Shown one piece after another: positions 38,751-39,654 of a stretch of DNA of 39,654 nucleotides. A program made the translations under genes and the position numbers. The stretch is taken from contig JAUNER010000025.1 of NCBI GenBank assembly GCA_030525455.1, positions 1 to 39,654 on the forward strand, read 5' to 3'. The stretch comes from Akkermansia sp. Its GTDB lineage: Bacteria; Verrucomicrobiota; Verrucomicrobiia; Verrucomicrobiales; Akkermansiaceae. Under the pieces are notes generated by a model that searched no databases, was not told the DNA's origin, and saw only the letters and a list, made by a program, of their open reading frames with translations. Every line of letters starts with the position of its first letter. Positions within the stretch are counted from its first letter, which is position 1.

Positions 38751-39654
38751 TATTTTTTTATTAGTAGTTCATAATTTTCTAATACTCTATATGCCCATGA
38801 GTTACAATTATCTGTTGATTCATCCTCAATGGTTCTATATAAAGTTCTAGGAATATATATCGGTTGGCCCATAGAATTGTAACTATATTGAAACGTATGT
38901 ATTTCTACAAGTTTTATTCGCATCAAATTATATGGCTTAGGTGGTGTTTTTCTAATAGCCTCTTTTAAAATACAATCATCTAAATTGTTTCTTTCAATAG
39001 TATATCCGTTTGGTGTATCTGCTATTAACCCTTCTGGGAAATAGCCAATATTAGTTCCGTCTTCAAAGAAGAAATGAGAATGTTGAAATGATATTCCATT
39101 TGCTTTATCTATATCAATTTTTGTAAAACTGCCATGATCTCTTAAAAAAACCAAAGCTCTTGTTGCATAATATGCACATCCATCATTATCATAATTAAAT
39201 AAGGCAGCATTCCCCACAAACCCATACAAATTCCGGCCGCCTTGTTCGGCGATGGGGTCGCGGTTTATCCATCGTCCGTCGGTGGGGTTGTAGTGGCGGT
39301 AGTTGTAATAGACTAAGGCTAATTCGCTGTCGTAGTATTCGCTACTCCATTGGATGGGTTGGTTGATGTCTCCGCTGGTGGTGATGCTGCCGAATGGTGT
39401 GTAGGCGTAGGTGCTACGGATGTAGCCGTTTTGGCCGAAGATTTCGCAGATATTCTTCGTCAAGTCCCAGCCGTAGGTATACCATGTGCCGTCTTTTTGG
39501 ATGGCAAGAGGTCGTGTGGCGATAGGTTGAGTCGGGTCCCAGGTGATGAGCCATAGGCAGGAGTGAACGAAGCAACTAACTTTGCATTGCTCCTCTGTTT
39601 CAAGCTCGTTGAAAGAATTGTATGCTAAATCCCTCACTCCTGCATCATCGCTTA
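38750..39654 (-). CDS. RHS-repeat protein, C-terminal part with variable effector-like domain (partial)
   Basis: The frame is open to the window edge, so the N terminus is missing; numbering uses the GTG at 39637. Residues 1-15 are YD-repeat (RDLAYNSFNELETE). Residues 28-143 are the conserved RHS end: LWLITWDPTQPIATRPLAI, YNYRHYNPTDGRWINRDPIA and EQGGRNLYGFVGN, the DPxG-type boundary. After residue 145 the DNA becomes AT-rich and a unique domain follows, with His186 and His188 in FQHSHFFFEDG and Cys278 in DNCNSWAYRVL. This His-early, Cys-late order resembles permuted papain-like folds (LRAT/PPPDE/NlpC-P60 relatives). RHS proteins deliver such tips to rival cells. A segment of core usual between FNELETE and LWLITW is absent, replaced by EQCKVSCFVHSC, suggesting an internal deletion. 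Confidence 0.8.
   Translation of the reverse strand, partial: SDDAGVRDLAYNSFNELETEEQCKVSCFVHSCLWLITWDPTQPIATRPLAIQKDGTWYTYGWDLTKNICEIFGQNGYIRSTYAYTPFGSITTSGDINQPIQWSSEYYDSELALVYYNYRHYNPTDGRWINRDPIAEQGGRNLYGFVGNAALFNYDNDGCAYYATRALVFLRDHGSFTKIDIDKANGISFQHSHFFFEDGTNIGYFPEGLIADTPNGYTIERNNLDDCILKEAIRKTPPKPYNLMRIKLVEIHTFQYSYNSMGQPIYIPRTLYRTIEDESTDNCNSWAYRVLENYELLIKK

Overview
The window looks like a chromosomal piece of a Verrucomicrobiota bacterium, most likely an Akkermansiaceae relative of modest GC content. The evidence is a very large prepilin-like protein that I read as Verru_Chthon cassette protein A, a short PEP-CTERM-like tail on a surface protein, an RHS core whose wording resembles Akkermansia RHS proteins (from memory, not searched), and an ordinary set of Gram-negative housekeeping genes (kdsB, pyrG, parC, uvrB, gatB, metX, nuoA). 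Most genes lack a strong Shine-Dalgarno sequence.

Layout. 1-1736 is a tandem array of five composite repeats that carry one of two alternative hairpin-rich modules. The last unit runs directly into a PEP-CTERM-like gene that has no signal peptide (1732-2418). Next come nuoA, an OsmC-like protein with a Cys/His/Lys-rich tail, metX and a zinc-independent-type rpmJ (to 5085). 5378-10808 is a hypB-F-C-D-E operon for [NiFe]-hydrogenase maturation, with no hypA and no hydrogenase genes in view. 10902-13402 holds argD, a tandem ACT-domain protein and a UbiA-like prenyltransferase. 13459-15574 is a compact ExbB/ExbD/TonB-like/zinc-ribbon operon. 15977-17689 is a lone AT-rich ankyrin-repeat gene. On the minus strand, 17784-26777 holds an exported protein, the 1303-residue prepilin-like protein, a sodium:solute symporter, pyrG and kdsB. 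A beta-barrel outer-membrane protein (plus strand) is followed by parC, a small HTH/coiled-coil protein, tRNA-Leu(UAG), a membrane protein, uvrB, gatB and an exported M42-type peptidase (to 36508).

The right end (36922-39654, minus strand) is an RHS locus. An RHS 3' end, open at the window edge, carries a C-terminal domain that may be a permuted papain-like fold. It overlaps by one base a small four-helix membrane protein that could be its immunity partner. Downstream lies an orphan RHS core fragment with a different tail and an unknown membrane-anchored protein. The core segment present in the orphan is the segment missing from the upstream RHS gene, so the locus looks rearranged.

How the genes work together. 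The hyp genes form one maturation pathway. The ExbB/D/TonB set would energise outer-membrane transport. kdsB and pyrG are linked by CTP use in Kdo activation. The most unusual parts are the two-module repeat array abutting a signal-less surface-protein gene and the RHS end.
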